From: Bacteroidaceae bacterium
GTDB taxonomy: Bacteria > Bacteroidota > Bacteroidia > Bacteroidales > Bacteroidaceae
Length of the DNA: 64,000 bases
Assembly: GCA_017962495.1 (NCBI GenBank)
Contig: JAGCVH010000058.1
Coordinates: 37,842 to 101,841 of the forward strand
Direction of reading: 5' to 3'
This document shows, piece after piece, positions 9,487-16,352 of the stretch. The notes under the pieces are model-generated. The model did no database searches. It was not told the origin of the DNA and saw only the letters and a program-made list of their open reading frames with translations. Made by a program: the position numbers and the translations under genes. Each line of letters starts with the position of its first letter. Within the stretch, counting starts at the first letter, position 1.

Positions 9487-10056
9487 GTGAATTGCGATAT
9501 CGATATAAGAAATGCCGTTGAGGTGCTGAAGCAGGGTGGAGTCATCCTGTACCCCACGGATACGATTTGGGGCATCGGATGCGATGCACAGAACGAGGAA
9601 GCCGTACGCAGGGTGTACGAAATCAAAAAGCGCGAGGACTCCAAGGCACTGATATGCCTCGTGGACTCCGCCAATCGCATGCAACGCTACTTCCGTCAGG
9701 TTCCCGATGTGGCGTGGGACCTCATAGAGTATGCCGAACGCCCCCTGACGCTGATACTTGACGGTGCCGTCAATGTGGCTCCCAATCTCGTGGCAGAAGA
9801 CGGGTCTTTGGGCATCCGTGTCACGAAGGAGCAGTTCTCGCAGCAGCTTTGCTATCGTTTCCAGCGCGCCCTCGTCTCCACCTCCGCAAACTTGAGTGGG
9901 GAGCCTTCGCCGAGAAGTTTCTACGACATCCCGGAGGAGATAAAGTCGAAGGTCGACTACATAGTTCAGTTCGCCAGAGGGCGCAAATCCGACGGACGCC
10001 CCTCCAGCATCATCAAACTTACCAGCGACGGGGCGGTGACGGTAATTCGTAGGTAA
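9487..10056 (+). CDS. tsaC: L-threonylcarbamoyladenylate synthase (Sua5/YrdC/YwlC type)
   Basis: The enzyme makes threonylcarbamoyl-AMP from threonine, bicarbonate and ATP, the first step of t6A37 tRNA modification. The 189 residues form a single YrdC domain. Visible motifs are GGVILYPTDTIWGIGCDA (residues 15-32), the KKREDSKAL nucleotide-binding stretch near 50, and VSTSANLSGEPSP near 130. It has no Sua5 C-terminal domain, so it is the short form. The frame is set by a GTG at 9487; no ATG start in this frame precedes the YrdC core. The ClC channel gene follows after 24 bp. Confidence 0.93.
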   Translation: MNCDIDIRNAVEVLKQGGVILYPTDTIWGIGCDAQNEEAVRRVYEIKKREDSKALICLVDSANRMQRYFRQVPDVAWDLIEYAERPLTLILDGAVNVAPNLVAEDGSLGIRVTKEQFSQQLCYRFQRALVSTSANLSGEPSPRSFYDIPEEIKSKVDYIVQFARGRKSDGRPSSIIKLTSDGAVTVIRR

Positions 10057-10080
10057 CCATATATATATAAGAGAGGTATA

Positions 10081-11877
10081 ATGAGCAGGAACATCATCGA
10101 CAGGGCTTTTGCCCAACTCATGGTTTGGAGCAAACGGGGCATCAAGGAGAATCGCTTCATACTCTTGCTGGCTTTGCTTGTAGGAGTACTGACGGCTTTT
10201 GCCGGCTTGTTGCTGAAGTGGCTCATTGCCCACATTCAGTACTTGCTGACCCACCAGTTCAGCGACTCCTCGTCCAACTGGCTCTACCTCATCTATCCCG
10301 TAGTCGGCATCTTCCTCACTTCCGTCTTCATCCGTCGGATTGTGAGAGACGACATCGGGCATGGGGTGACAAAGATACTCTTCGCCCTGGCGCGGAAGCA
10401 GAGCAACATCAAGGCGCATAACTGTTGGAGCAGTCTCATAGCTTCTGCCATCACGATTGGGTTTGGTGGATCTGTCGGTGCCGAGGCACCTATCGTACTC
10501 ACGGGTTCTGCCATCGGCAGCAACCTGGGCCGCATGTTCCGCCTCAATGCCAAACAGCTGATGCTCCTTGTGGGCTGTGGTGCTGCCGGTGCTGTGGCAG
10601 GCATCTTCAAGGCACCCATAGCAGGCCTTGCCTTCGTGCTGGAGGTGTTGATGATAGACCTTTCCATGGGTTCGCTTCTGCCTCTGCTGGTATCCTGCGT
10701 TACGGCAGCAGCGGTGACATTCTCCATAACGGGTATCGACCCCCTGTTCGAGTTCCATCACGAATACGTCTTCTCTGCCACCCGCATTCCTGCCAACGTA
10801 CTGCTGGGCATCGGATGCGGGCTGGTGTCGTTGTATTTCACCCGCACCATGAACTTCCTCGAGGGCCTCTTCCGTAAGCTGAAGAATCCCTATGCACGGC
10901 TCGTCACGGGAGGAACCCTGCTTTCCGTCCTCATCTTCCTGTTCCCGTCGCTATATGGCGAAGGTTACGACCTCATCGAACTCTTGCTTTCCGGCAACGG
11001 CACGCAGGATTGGCTGGCAGCGATGAACCACTCCATCTTCTATGGCGACAATCACATGCTACTCATCTATCTCTCCCTCGTCATCGTCTTCAAGGTCTTT
11101 GCCACCACTGCCACGAATGGGGGAGGGGGATGCGGAGGAGTCTTCGCCCCCACGCTATTCCTGGGGTGCATCTTCGGATTCGTCTTCTCGCAGGTGTGGA
11201 ATCAGAGCGATGTCTTCGGCATCCATCTGGCAGAGAACAACTTCGCCCTTCTGGGCATGTGCGGACTCATGAGTGGCGTCATGCATGCCCCCCTGACGGG
11301 AATCTTCCTCATTGCCGAACTGACGGGAGGCTATCAGCTCTTCATGCCGCTGATGATTGTCTCCGTCTGCGCCTACCTCACCATCCACATCTTCGAACCC
11401 CACAGCATCTATGCCATGCGTCTGGCACGCCGTGGCGAGTTGCTGACCCACAACAAGGACCGAGCCATACTGACGCTGATGACCATCGACTCCGTCATAG
11501 ACCGTTACAGCAAGTTCCTCACTCCCGAGATGACGCTGGGAGAGGTGGTGAAGCAGATCTCCGCGTCGAAGCACAATGTCTATCCCGTCCTCAACGCCCA
11601 GCGCCAGCTGGTGGCAGTGTTGTATATCGATGACATCCGTCACATCATGTTCCGCACCGAACTCTACCAGCGCTTCACCGTCGCCCAGTTGATGGTGGAA
11701 CCGCCAACCCGCCTCTTCACCAACGACGAGATGGAGGACATCGTCAAGGTGTTCGAACGCACCGGTGCCTGGACGCTACCTGTCGTGGACGACGATGGTT
11801 GTTTCGTAGGCTTCATCCGCAAGTCCCGCGTCTTCACCATCTACCGCGAACTCCTCGCCGATATAAGTAATGACTAG
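10081..11877 (+). CDS. ClC family chloride channel/transporter with CBS domains
   Basis: A 598-residue inner-membrane protein: ClC core (about residues 1-430) followed by two CBS domains (about 460-595). ClC signatures visible are GGSVGAEAPIVLTGSAIGSN, which carries the gating-type glutamate; GCGAAGAVAGIFKAPIAGLAFVLEV; and GGGGCGGVFAPTLFLGCIFG. ClC proteins move chloride as channels or proton antiporters; which applies here cannot be told. CBS pairs usually bind adenine nucleotides and regulate the pore. The upstream AAGAGAGGTATA is the best Shine-Dalgarno-like leader in this part of the window. Confidence 0.93.
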   Translation: MSRNIIDRAFAQLMVWSKRGIKENRFILLLALLVGVLTAFAGLLLKWLIAHIQYLLTHQFSDSSSNWLYLIYPVVGIFLTSVFIRRIVRDDIGHGVTKILFALARKQSNIKAHNCWSSLIASAITIGFGGSVGAEAPIVLTGSAIGSNLGRMFRLNAKQLMLLVGCGAAGAVAGIFKAPIAGLAFVLEVLMIDLSMGSLLPLLVSCVTAAAVTFSITGIDPLFEFHHEYVFSATRIPANVLLGIGCGLVSLYFTRTMNFLEGLFRKLKNPYARLVTGGTLLSVLIFLFPSLYGEGYDLIELLLSGNGTQDWLAAMNHSIFYGDNHMLLIYLSLVIVFKVFATTATNGGGGCGGVFAPTLFLGCIFGFVFSQVWNQSDVFGIHLAENNFALLGMCGLMSGVMHAPLTGIFLIAELTGGYQLFMPLMIVSVCAYLTIHIFEPHSIYAMRLARRGELLTHNKDRAILTLMTIDSVIDRYSKFLTPEMTLGEVVKQISASKHNVYPVLNAQRQLVAVLYIDDIRHIMFRTELYQRFTVAQLMVEPPTRLFTNDEMEDIVKVFERTGAWTLPVVDDDGCFVGFIRKSRVFTIYRELLADISND

Positions 11878-11882
11878 TATAT

Positions 11883-11971
11883 AATTCATAATTCACAATT
11901 CACAATTCATCGCTCGAGCTTTGCTCGCTTGCGTAGTAAAATGGAGCAAGAATTCATAATTCACAATTCAT
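11883..11971 (+). repeat. Intergenic repeat: AATTCATAATTCAC units around a GCTTGCGTAG...GGAGCAAG core
   Basis: Two blocks of AATTCATAATTCACAATTCAT flank a GC-rich core with TCGCTCG, CGCTTGCGTAG and GGAGCAAGAATTC. The same core words occur in the same order at about 14119-14172, before rpe. The remaining bases up to 12018 hold no recognisable gene or promoter. Confidence 0.7.
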
Positions 11972-12018
11972 CCTTACCATGCTGACGCACAGTTATTATA
12001 TAGTTGTCTAAGGCAAAG

Positions 12019-12052
12019 CTCTCTCCCCGACGGGGAGAGCGGGGAAAGGGGC
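12019..12052. repeat. G/C-rich inverted repeat upstream of fmt
   Basis: CTCTCCCC (12021-12028) and GGGGAGAG (12032-12039) form 8-bp arms with a 3-base loop, followed by a second G-run (CGGGGAAAGGGGC). Related elements occur at about 12860 inside fmt, at 44168 and at 46897. It lies just before the fmt leader and could form a hairpin in the mRNA. Confidence 0.8.
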
Positions 12053-12084
12053 TTTCATTTTTCATTATTCATTCTTCATTTTTT

Positions 12085-13185
12085 ATGTCTCTCCGTATCA
12101 TATTCATGGGAACCCCCGACTTCGCAGTCGAATCCCTTCGCCGTCTTGTAGAGGACGGATGCCAGGTAGTAGCCGTTGTAACGATGCCAGACAAGGCGAT
12201 AGGCCGTCACCACGATGTCCTGCAGCAGAGTCCCGTCAAGCAATATGCCCTGTCGCAGAACATCCCCGTGTTACAACCCGAACGCCTGAAGGACGAAACC
12301 TTCCTCAGCGAGTTGCGTAGCTATCATGCCGACCTGCAGGTGGTGGTGGCATTCCGTATGTTACCCGAAGTCGTGTGGGCAATGCCGCGCCTCGGCACTT
12401 TCAACCTCCACGCCGCCCTCCTGCCGCAGTACCGCGGTGCTGCCCCCATCAACTGGGCTATCATCAACGGAGAGAAGGAGACTGGCATCACCACCTTCTT
12501 CCTCGACCACGACATCGACACGGGTCAGGTCATCTATCGCCAGTCCGTCCCCATCCATGACGATGACGATGCCGAGGCAGTCCACGACAGACTCATGCTC
12601 CTGGGTGCCGACCTCGTGTTGCGTACGGTCCACGATGTCGAGGCGGGTCAGGTCCGTCCCATCCCCCAGAGCCAGCTGCAGGTCGATGGTCCTCTTCGCC
12701 CTGCCCCCAAGATCTTCAAGGAGACCTGTCAGATTCGTTGGGCAGACCTCACGGCACGCGAAGTCTATAACTTCGTCCGTGGCCTCTCTCCCTATCCCGC
12801 CGCATGGACCACCCTCAATGGCACGATGCTGAAAATCTATAAAGTAAAAGACCTACCCCAGCCCTCCCTTAAAGGGAGGGAGAACTCAATGTCCAAGGCT
12901 GCGGTTGAGCGAGAGGAGAGTCAAACAAGTTTGAACTCTTCCGAGTGTGAGCAGGCTCGAGGCGAAGCCTCCAATCGTCCAATCGTTCAATTGTCCAATT
13001 GTCCAATCGTCCAATTGTCCAATTGTGCGCCTGGCACAATCATGTCTGACGGCAAAACCTACCTCCACATAGCCTGTCGCGAGGGTTGGGTATCGGTACT
13101 CTCCCTCCAGCTTGCGGGGAAGCGCCGAATGTCCATCGAAGACTTCCTTCGGGGTGCACACATCGATGCCAAGTGTGTAGAATAA
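12085..13185 (+). CDS. fmt: Methionyl-tRNA formyltransferase with an in-frame repeat insertion
   Basis: Formylates initiator Met-tRNA using 10-formyl-THF. The start MSLRIIFMGTPDFAVESL at 12085 is the family N-terminus; the frame stays open upstream to a TTG, but that part encodes repeats. The catalytic region has FNLHAALLPQYRGAAPINWAIINGE with the conserved N-H pair and TGITTFFLDHDIDTG. The C-terminal domain has FVRGLSPYPAAWT and GKRRMSIEDFLRG. At 366 residues it is about 50 longer than usual. The excess is residues about 259-314, between LKIYKVKDLP and APGTIMSDG, encoded by intergenic-type repeats (see separate entry). The frame is intact, so the enzyme is probably functional with a disordered loop in the C-terminal domain. 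Confidence 0.94.
   Translation: MSLRIIFMGTPDFAVESLRRLVEDGCQVVAVVTMPDKAIGRHHDVLQQSPVKQYALSQNIPVLQPERLKDETFLSELRSYHADLQVVVAFRMLPEVVWAMPRLGTFNLHAALLPQYRGAAPINWAIINGEKETGITTFFLDHDIDTGQVIYRQSVPIHDDDDAEAVHDRLMLLGADLVLRTVHDVEAGQVRPIPQSQLQVDGPLRPAPKIFKETCQIRWADLTAREVYNFVRGLSPYPAAWTTLNGTMLKIYKVKDLPQPSLKGRENSMSKAAVEREESQTSLNSSECEQARGEASNRPIVQLSNCPIVQLSNCAPGTIMSDGKTYLHIACREGWVSVLSLQLAGKRRMSIEDFLRGAHIDAKCVE
12859..13028 (+). repeat. Repeat element inserted in frame within fmt
   Basis: This stretch starts with the palindrome CCCTCCCTTAAAGGGAGGG, contains other short inverted repeats (GAGTCAAAC/GTTTGAACTC, GAGGCGAAGCCTC), and ends with seven tandem copies of the 8-bp unit AATYGTCC at 12973-13028. The same 8-bp unit makes an intergenic array at 49702-49749. 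Translated, it gives about 56 residues, including PIVQLSNC twice in a row. These residues have no counterpart in the normal Fmt fold. Confidence 0.88.
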
Positions 13186-13227
13186 GGCCTTTTTCGAGGA
13201 AAAAATAAAAAAAATGTCAATTTTCTA

Positions 13228-13257
13228 TTGTCAATTATCCATTCTTTATTACATTTG
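13228..13257 (+). promoter_or_regulatory. Promoter of the sigma-factor gene
   Basis: TTG (13228-13230, in CTATTG), a 19-bp spacer and TACATTTG (13250-13257) match the Bacteroidota consensus. The predicted start is about 13263, leaving a leader of about 65 nt before the ATG at 13329. It therefore looks transcribed by the housekeeping sigma factor, independently of fmt. Confidence 0.72.
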
Positions 13258-13328
13258 CACTCGCTAACCATTAAAAACAATACGCCTATCGACAAAACAT
13301 TACCCCAGTAATTGATAATTGTAAGGTA

Positions 13329-13943
13329 ATGGATAATTACATCAAGCAGACCGACGAACAACTGGTCCGCATGTACGAAGAAGGCGACTTCCAAGCATTC
13401 GATGTTCTTTTAGCACGTCATCAAGACTGTGTCTTTGGTTTCATATATGGTATGGTAGCCGACAATGAGCTGGCAAACGATGTCTTCCAGGACACCTTTG
13501 TCAAGGTCATCATGGCAATCCGCAATGGCAACTACACCGAGTCGGGTCAGTTCCTGGCATGGGTCAAGCGAGTAGCCCGCAATCTGGTCCTCGACCGTTT
13601 CCGCAGTCAGCGCACCGCCACCCGCAACGTCGTGTCCCACGAGGTAGTCGATGGCGAGGGCGAAGTCGTTGGCGACCTCTTCAACGACTCGTCGCTCTGC
13701 GAACCCAATATCGAGGAACTGATGCTTGTCGAGCAGTCCCACGACGATGTCCGTGACATGATCGACCTCCTCCCCGATGCCCAGCGCGAAGTCGTAGTCA
13801 TGCGCTACTATCGCGACATGTCCTTCAAGGAGATTGCCGAAGCCACTGGCGTCAGCATCAACACCTCCCTGGGTCGCATGCGTTACGCCATGATCAACCT
13901 CCGTCGCATGGCACAGCACCGCGATCTCTACCTCGACGCATAG
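13329..13943 (+). CDS. RNA polymerase sigma factor, ECF-like sigma-70 family
   Basis: A 204-residue two-domain sigma factor. Region 2 spans about residues 20-95 (FGFIYGMVADNELANDVFQDTFVKVI and the WVKRVARNLVLDRFRS DNA-melting part). Region 4 spans about 140-195 (LPDAQREVVVMRYYRDMSFKEIAEATGVSINTSLGRMRYAMINLRR) with a clear helix-turn-helix. Neither an anti-sigma gene (FecR type) nor a SusC gene is adjacent. It is therefore probably not one of the SusCD-linked ECF factors, and its regulon is unknown. It has its own promoter and terminator, so it is a single-gene unit. Confidence 0.9.
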   Translation: MDNYIKQTDEQLVRMYEEGDFQAFDVLLARHQDCVFGFIYGMVADNELANDVFQDTFVKVIMAIRNGNYTESGQFLAWVKRVARNLVLDRFRSQRTATRNVVSHEVVDGEGEVVGDLFNDSSLCEPNIEELMLVEQSHDDVRDMIDLLPDAQREVVVMRYYRDMSFKEIAEATGVSINTSLGRMRYAMINLRRMAQHRDLYLDA

Positions 13944-13972
13944 ACTCCGTCCCCACATCCTAACTTTTTCAT

Positions 13973-14014
13973 AAAAAAGCAGCCTGTCCGCACAATAAAC
14001 GGCAGGTTGCTTTC
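13973..14014 (+). terminator. Intrinsic terminator of the sigma-factor gene
   Basis: AGCAGCCTG (13978-13986) pairs with CAGGTTGCT (14003-14011) with one G-U pair. The left arm is preceded by six A and the right arm is followed by TTTCGTT. It begins about 30 bp after the sigma-factor stop. Confidence 0.75.
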
Positions 14015-14089
14015 GTTCTATATATAGAAAAAGAGAATATTCACCGCTCGGCGTTCCCAACGCTTGCAAAAGAGAAAGAACAAAGATGA

Positions 14090-14235
14090 GCAAAACTTTT
14101 AACTTTTAACTTTTAATTTTTCGCTCGGCGACGTCAGGAGACGCTTGCGTAGAGCAACGGAGCAAGAATTCTTAATATCATTTTGAATTTTGAATATCAT
14201 TTTTAATTTTTAATTTTTAATTTTGTATTTTTAAT
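14090..14235 (+). repeat. AT-rich low-complexity repeats with GCTTGCGTAG...GGAGCAAG core
   Basis: AACTTTTAACTTTTAATTTTT and TTTTTAATTTTTAATTTT tracts surround a GC-rich core (TCGCTCGGCGACG ... GACGCTTGCGTAG ... GGAGCAAGAATTC) that resembles the element at 11.9 kb. With the terminator it fills the 313-bp gap before the 34-codon ORF. I see no promoter consensus here. Confidence 0.7.
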
Positions 14236-14256
14236 TTCTAATTCCCCTCCTCGCCT

Positions 14257-14361
14257 ATGACCCAACAACTACCCCAAGAAGCACCACAACTCAACCCTGC
14301 AGTACTTCAGTTCATTCGCGACTTCGCTCGCAACTACAAACCCGTCCGCCCCACATGTTAG
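14257..14361 (+). CDS. Possible 34-residue peptide overlapping the rpe start
   Basis: ATG at 14257 opens a 34-codon frame (MTQQLPQEAPQLNPAVLQFI..., ending KPVRPTC) that stops at TAG 14359-14361. This stop overlaps the rpe ATG (14355) by 7 bases in a +1-shifted frame. The peptide is Gln/Pro-rich at the start and helical in the middle (LNPAVLQFIRDFARNY). I do not recognise it. Its base composition matches rpe rather than the AT-rich repeats before it, and the ATG-overlap geometry is typical of translational coupling. It may be a leader peptide or a genuine small protein; conservation would decide. Confidence 0.5.
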   Translation: MTQQLPQEAPQLNPAVLQFIRDFARNYKPVRPTC

Positions 14362-15002
14362 TAGCTCCGTCATTGCTGGCAGCAGATTTCGGCAATCTCG
14401 AACGTGAGATGCAATGGTTCAATGCGAGCCAGGCCGACTATCTCCATCTCGATGTCATGGACGGTGTCTTCGTCCCCAACATCTCGTTCGGTTTCCCTGT
14501 CCTTCGTCATGTAGCCCGTTTGTGCCGCAAGCCCCTCGACGTCCATCTCATGATAGTCGAGCCGCAGAAGTTCATCCCCCAGGTCGCCGAGCTTGGAGCC
14601 TATTACATGAATGTCCATTTCGAGGCGTTAACCCATCACCACCGTGTCCTTCAGCAGATCCGTGAGGCAGGTCTCCATCCCGCCATCACGCTATGTCCCT
14701 CCACGCCAGTCAGTTCTCTGGCAGACATCATTACCGATGTCGACATGGTGCTACTCATGTCTGTCAACCCCGGGTTCGGGGGACAGCAGTTCATTCCCCA
14801 CACCCTCGACAAGGTCCGTCAGCTGCGTCAGCTCATCCGTGAGTCCGGCAGTCATGCCTTGATAGAGATCGACGGAGGCGTCAACCTCCGCACGGGTCAG
14901 CAGCTTGCCGAGGCAGGAGCCGATGTCCTTGTTGCCGGTTCCTTTGTCTTCGGTGCTGATAAGCCAGCCGAAGCCATCACCGCCCTCAAGTGTCTTTCGT
15001 AA
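14355..15002 (+). CDS. rpe: Ribulose-phosphate 3-epimerase
   Basis: Interconverts ribulose-5-phosphate and xylulose-5-phosphate in the pentose phosphate pathway. The 215-residue TIM barrel has all family motifs: APSLLAADFGNLE (residues 3-15), DYLHLDVMDGVFVPNISFG (metal-binding His and Asp), PLDVHLMI, LMSVNPGFGGQQFI and IEIDGGVNLRTG, then GADVLVAGSFVFG. The ATG at 14355 gives the standard N-terminus. It overlaps the small ORF upstream and, by 13 bases, comEC downstream. Confidence 0.97.
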   Translation: MLVAPSLLAADFGNLEREMQWFNASQADYLHLDVMDGVFVPNISFGFPVLRHVARLCRKPLDVHLMIVEPQKFIPQVAELGAYYMNVHFEALTHHHRVLQQIREAGLHPAITLCPSTPVSSLADIITDVDMVLLMSVNPGFGGQQFIPHTLDKVRQLRQLIRESGSHALIEIDGGVNLRTGQQLAEAGADVLVAGSFVFGADKPAEAITALKCLS

Positions 15003-16267
15003 TTCCGAATAGATATTTGTTTTTGCTGATGGCCATTTCGTTGGCCATTGGCATATATTTTAGTTCCTTCGTTGCGCTTTCTATAAGTGCCTCCGTTTCG
15101 TTTCTTGTTGCTGCACTCCTTTTTTTAGTTTCTTTTTGGCAGACACGTAGGGGATGGGCCAATCTCACTGCATTGTGTTCATTCTTCTTTCTATTTGGAA
15201 TTGTTCGAGCACAATTACCAGATGTGAAATGGATTCCTGATACCATTTATTCACTATCCTTAGACCTTTCTGTTCATTTTCAACAATTGATTAGTAGCTC
15301 AGGTTTATCGAATGAAACGGAAACTCTGATATCTGCTTTATTGCTGGGAAATAGAGACGGTCTGTCTGCTGATACCGTAGATTTATTTCGTCAGACGGGA
15401 GCATCACATCTCCTTGCTTTGTCAGGTCTGCACCTTAGCATCTTATTTGGTGTTGTTTATTATTGTCTTTTACGCGTACTTATAAGTCCACTTCGCTACG
15501 TTCTTGGTATCGTAGGCTTGTTGTTATTATGGGGTTATGTTTTTGTAACCGGATTCCCAGTTTCACTTTGTCGTGCGTCGTTGATGATGTCTTTATTGAT
15601 GATTAGTCAAATGAGAATGGTCGGGAACGACACCTTTCATACACTTGCTTTTTCAGCCATATTATTGCTCCTCTTTGCTCCTTCCATGTTATATGATGTG
15701 GGTTTCCAATTATCGTTCATGTCAGTTGCAGGGTTGGCGTATTTTTATCGTCCATTAGTTGAAATAGGGTTACCTAGGCATTATATATTGCGATGGCTAT
15801 GGCAATTTTGGTTAGTATCACTTTCTGCACAACTGGGAGTACTTCCTTTACTATTATATTATTTCCATTCTATTTCAGTATCAGGAATTCTTTTAAGTCC
15901 CATATACATACTTATTGTCACTGCTATTATATATAATGCACTTGCCTTCTTGTTATTATTCTCTTGTGGTTATGGAATCTTTTTGCGTTACCTAATTGAA
16001 CTATTTGTTTCTTTACAACATAGTTTGATGTCATTTGCCTCTCATCTTCCTTTTGGTCGATTTGATGGTATCAGGATACGTGTAGAGCAAGTGATTCTAC
16101 TCTATGCAGCTCTGGTTATACTCTTACCAGTAATTCGTGTTTTGCGTCAGCCTGATTCTCAGCCTCCAGGCTATCGATTAGCCATGTTTTTCCGTTCATG
16201 GCCTTATGTGCTTTCTATTATAGTTTTATTGTTCACCATCTTCCTCCTTTCTTTCCCCCTTTTTTGA
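14990..16267 (+). CDS. ComEC/Rec2-type protein, short form without metallo-beta-lactamase domain
   Basis: A 425-residue polytopic membrane protein. The ComEC core signature (residues about 103-150) is clear: ISALLLGNRDGLSADTVDLFRQTGASHLLALSGLHLSILFG. About ten hydrophobic segments follow. ComEC normally forms the inner-membrane DNA channel for natural transformation. Here the usual N-terminal OB-type domain is nearly absent and the chain ends without the C-terminal metallo-beta-lactamase domain, so it is a channel-only version. It starts with GTG inside rpe; ATG 15029 is an alternative. It is far more AT-rich than rpe: 16 G+C in the 60 bases from 15841, against 38 in the 60 from 14881. Confidence 0.85.
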   Translation: MSFVIPNRYLFLLMAISLAIGIYFSSFVALSISASVSFLVAALLFLVSFWQTRRGWANLTALCSFFFLFGIVRAQLPDVKWIPDTIYSLSLDLSVHFQQLISSSGLSNETETLISALLLGNRDGLSADTVDLFRQTGASHLLALSGLHLSILFGVVYYCLLRVLISPLRYVLGIVGLLLLWGYVFVTGFPVSLCRASLMMSLLMISQMRMVGNDTFHTLAFSAILLLLFAPSMLYDVGFQLSFMSVAGLAYFYRPLVEIGLPRHYILRWLWQFWLVSLSAQLGVLPLLLYYFHSISVSGILLSPIYILIVTAIIYNALAFLLLFSCGYGIFLRYLIELFVSLQHSLMSFASHLPFGRFDGIRIRVEQVILLYAALVILLPVIRVLRQPDSQPPGYRLAMFFRSWPYVLSIIVLLFTIFLLSFPLF

Positions 16268-16289
16268 ATTGGTGTTATAAATTGGAAAG

Positions 16290-16317
16290 CCCGCACCCCC
16301 GTGGGGGGATGCGAGCC
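16290..16317. terminator. Bidirectional terminator-like hairpin between comEC and the SusD gene
   Basis: GCCCGCACCCCC (16290-16301) faces GGGGGGATGCGAGC (16304-16317), making a long GC-rich stem between two converging genes. The plus strand continues CTTCTCTC and the minus strand TTTCC, so the T-tracts are weak. It is also similar in style to the G/C-rich intergenic inverted repeats. Confidence 0.6.
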
Positions 16318-16352
16318 TTCTCTCAGTTTAGTTAGTAACAGGTAAGTTTTTC

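Noticed and set aside
9481-10761. A 426-codon open frame on the minus strand
   Set aside because: It lies opposite tsaC and the ClC gene, both with clear family motifs; its His/Gln/Asp-rich translation is typical of an antisense shadow.
12004-12084. Upstream extension of fmt from a TTG
   Set aside because: The extra 27 residues are encoded by the intergenic inverted repeat and TTCATT repeats; the family N-terminus starts at 12085.
13329-13943. Sigma factor as dedicated regulator of the SusCD block
   Set aside because: It has its own promoter and terminator, no FecR-type anti-sigma gene beside it, and rpe and comEC in between. No evidence links it to the block.
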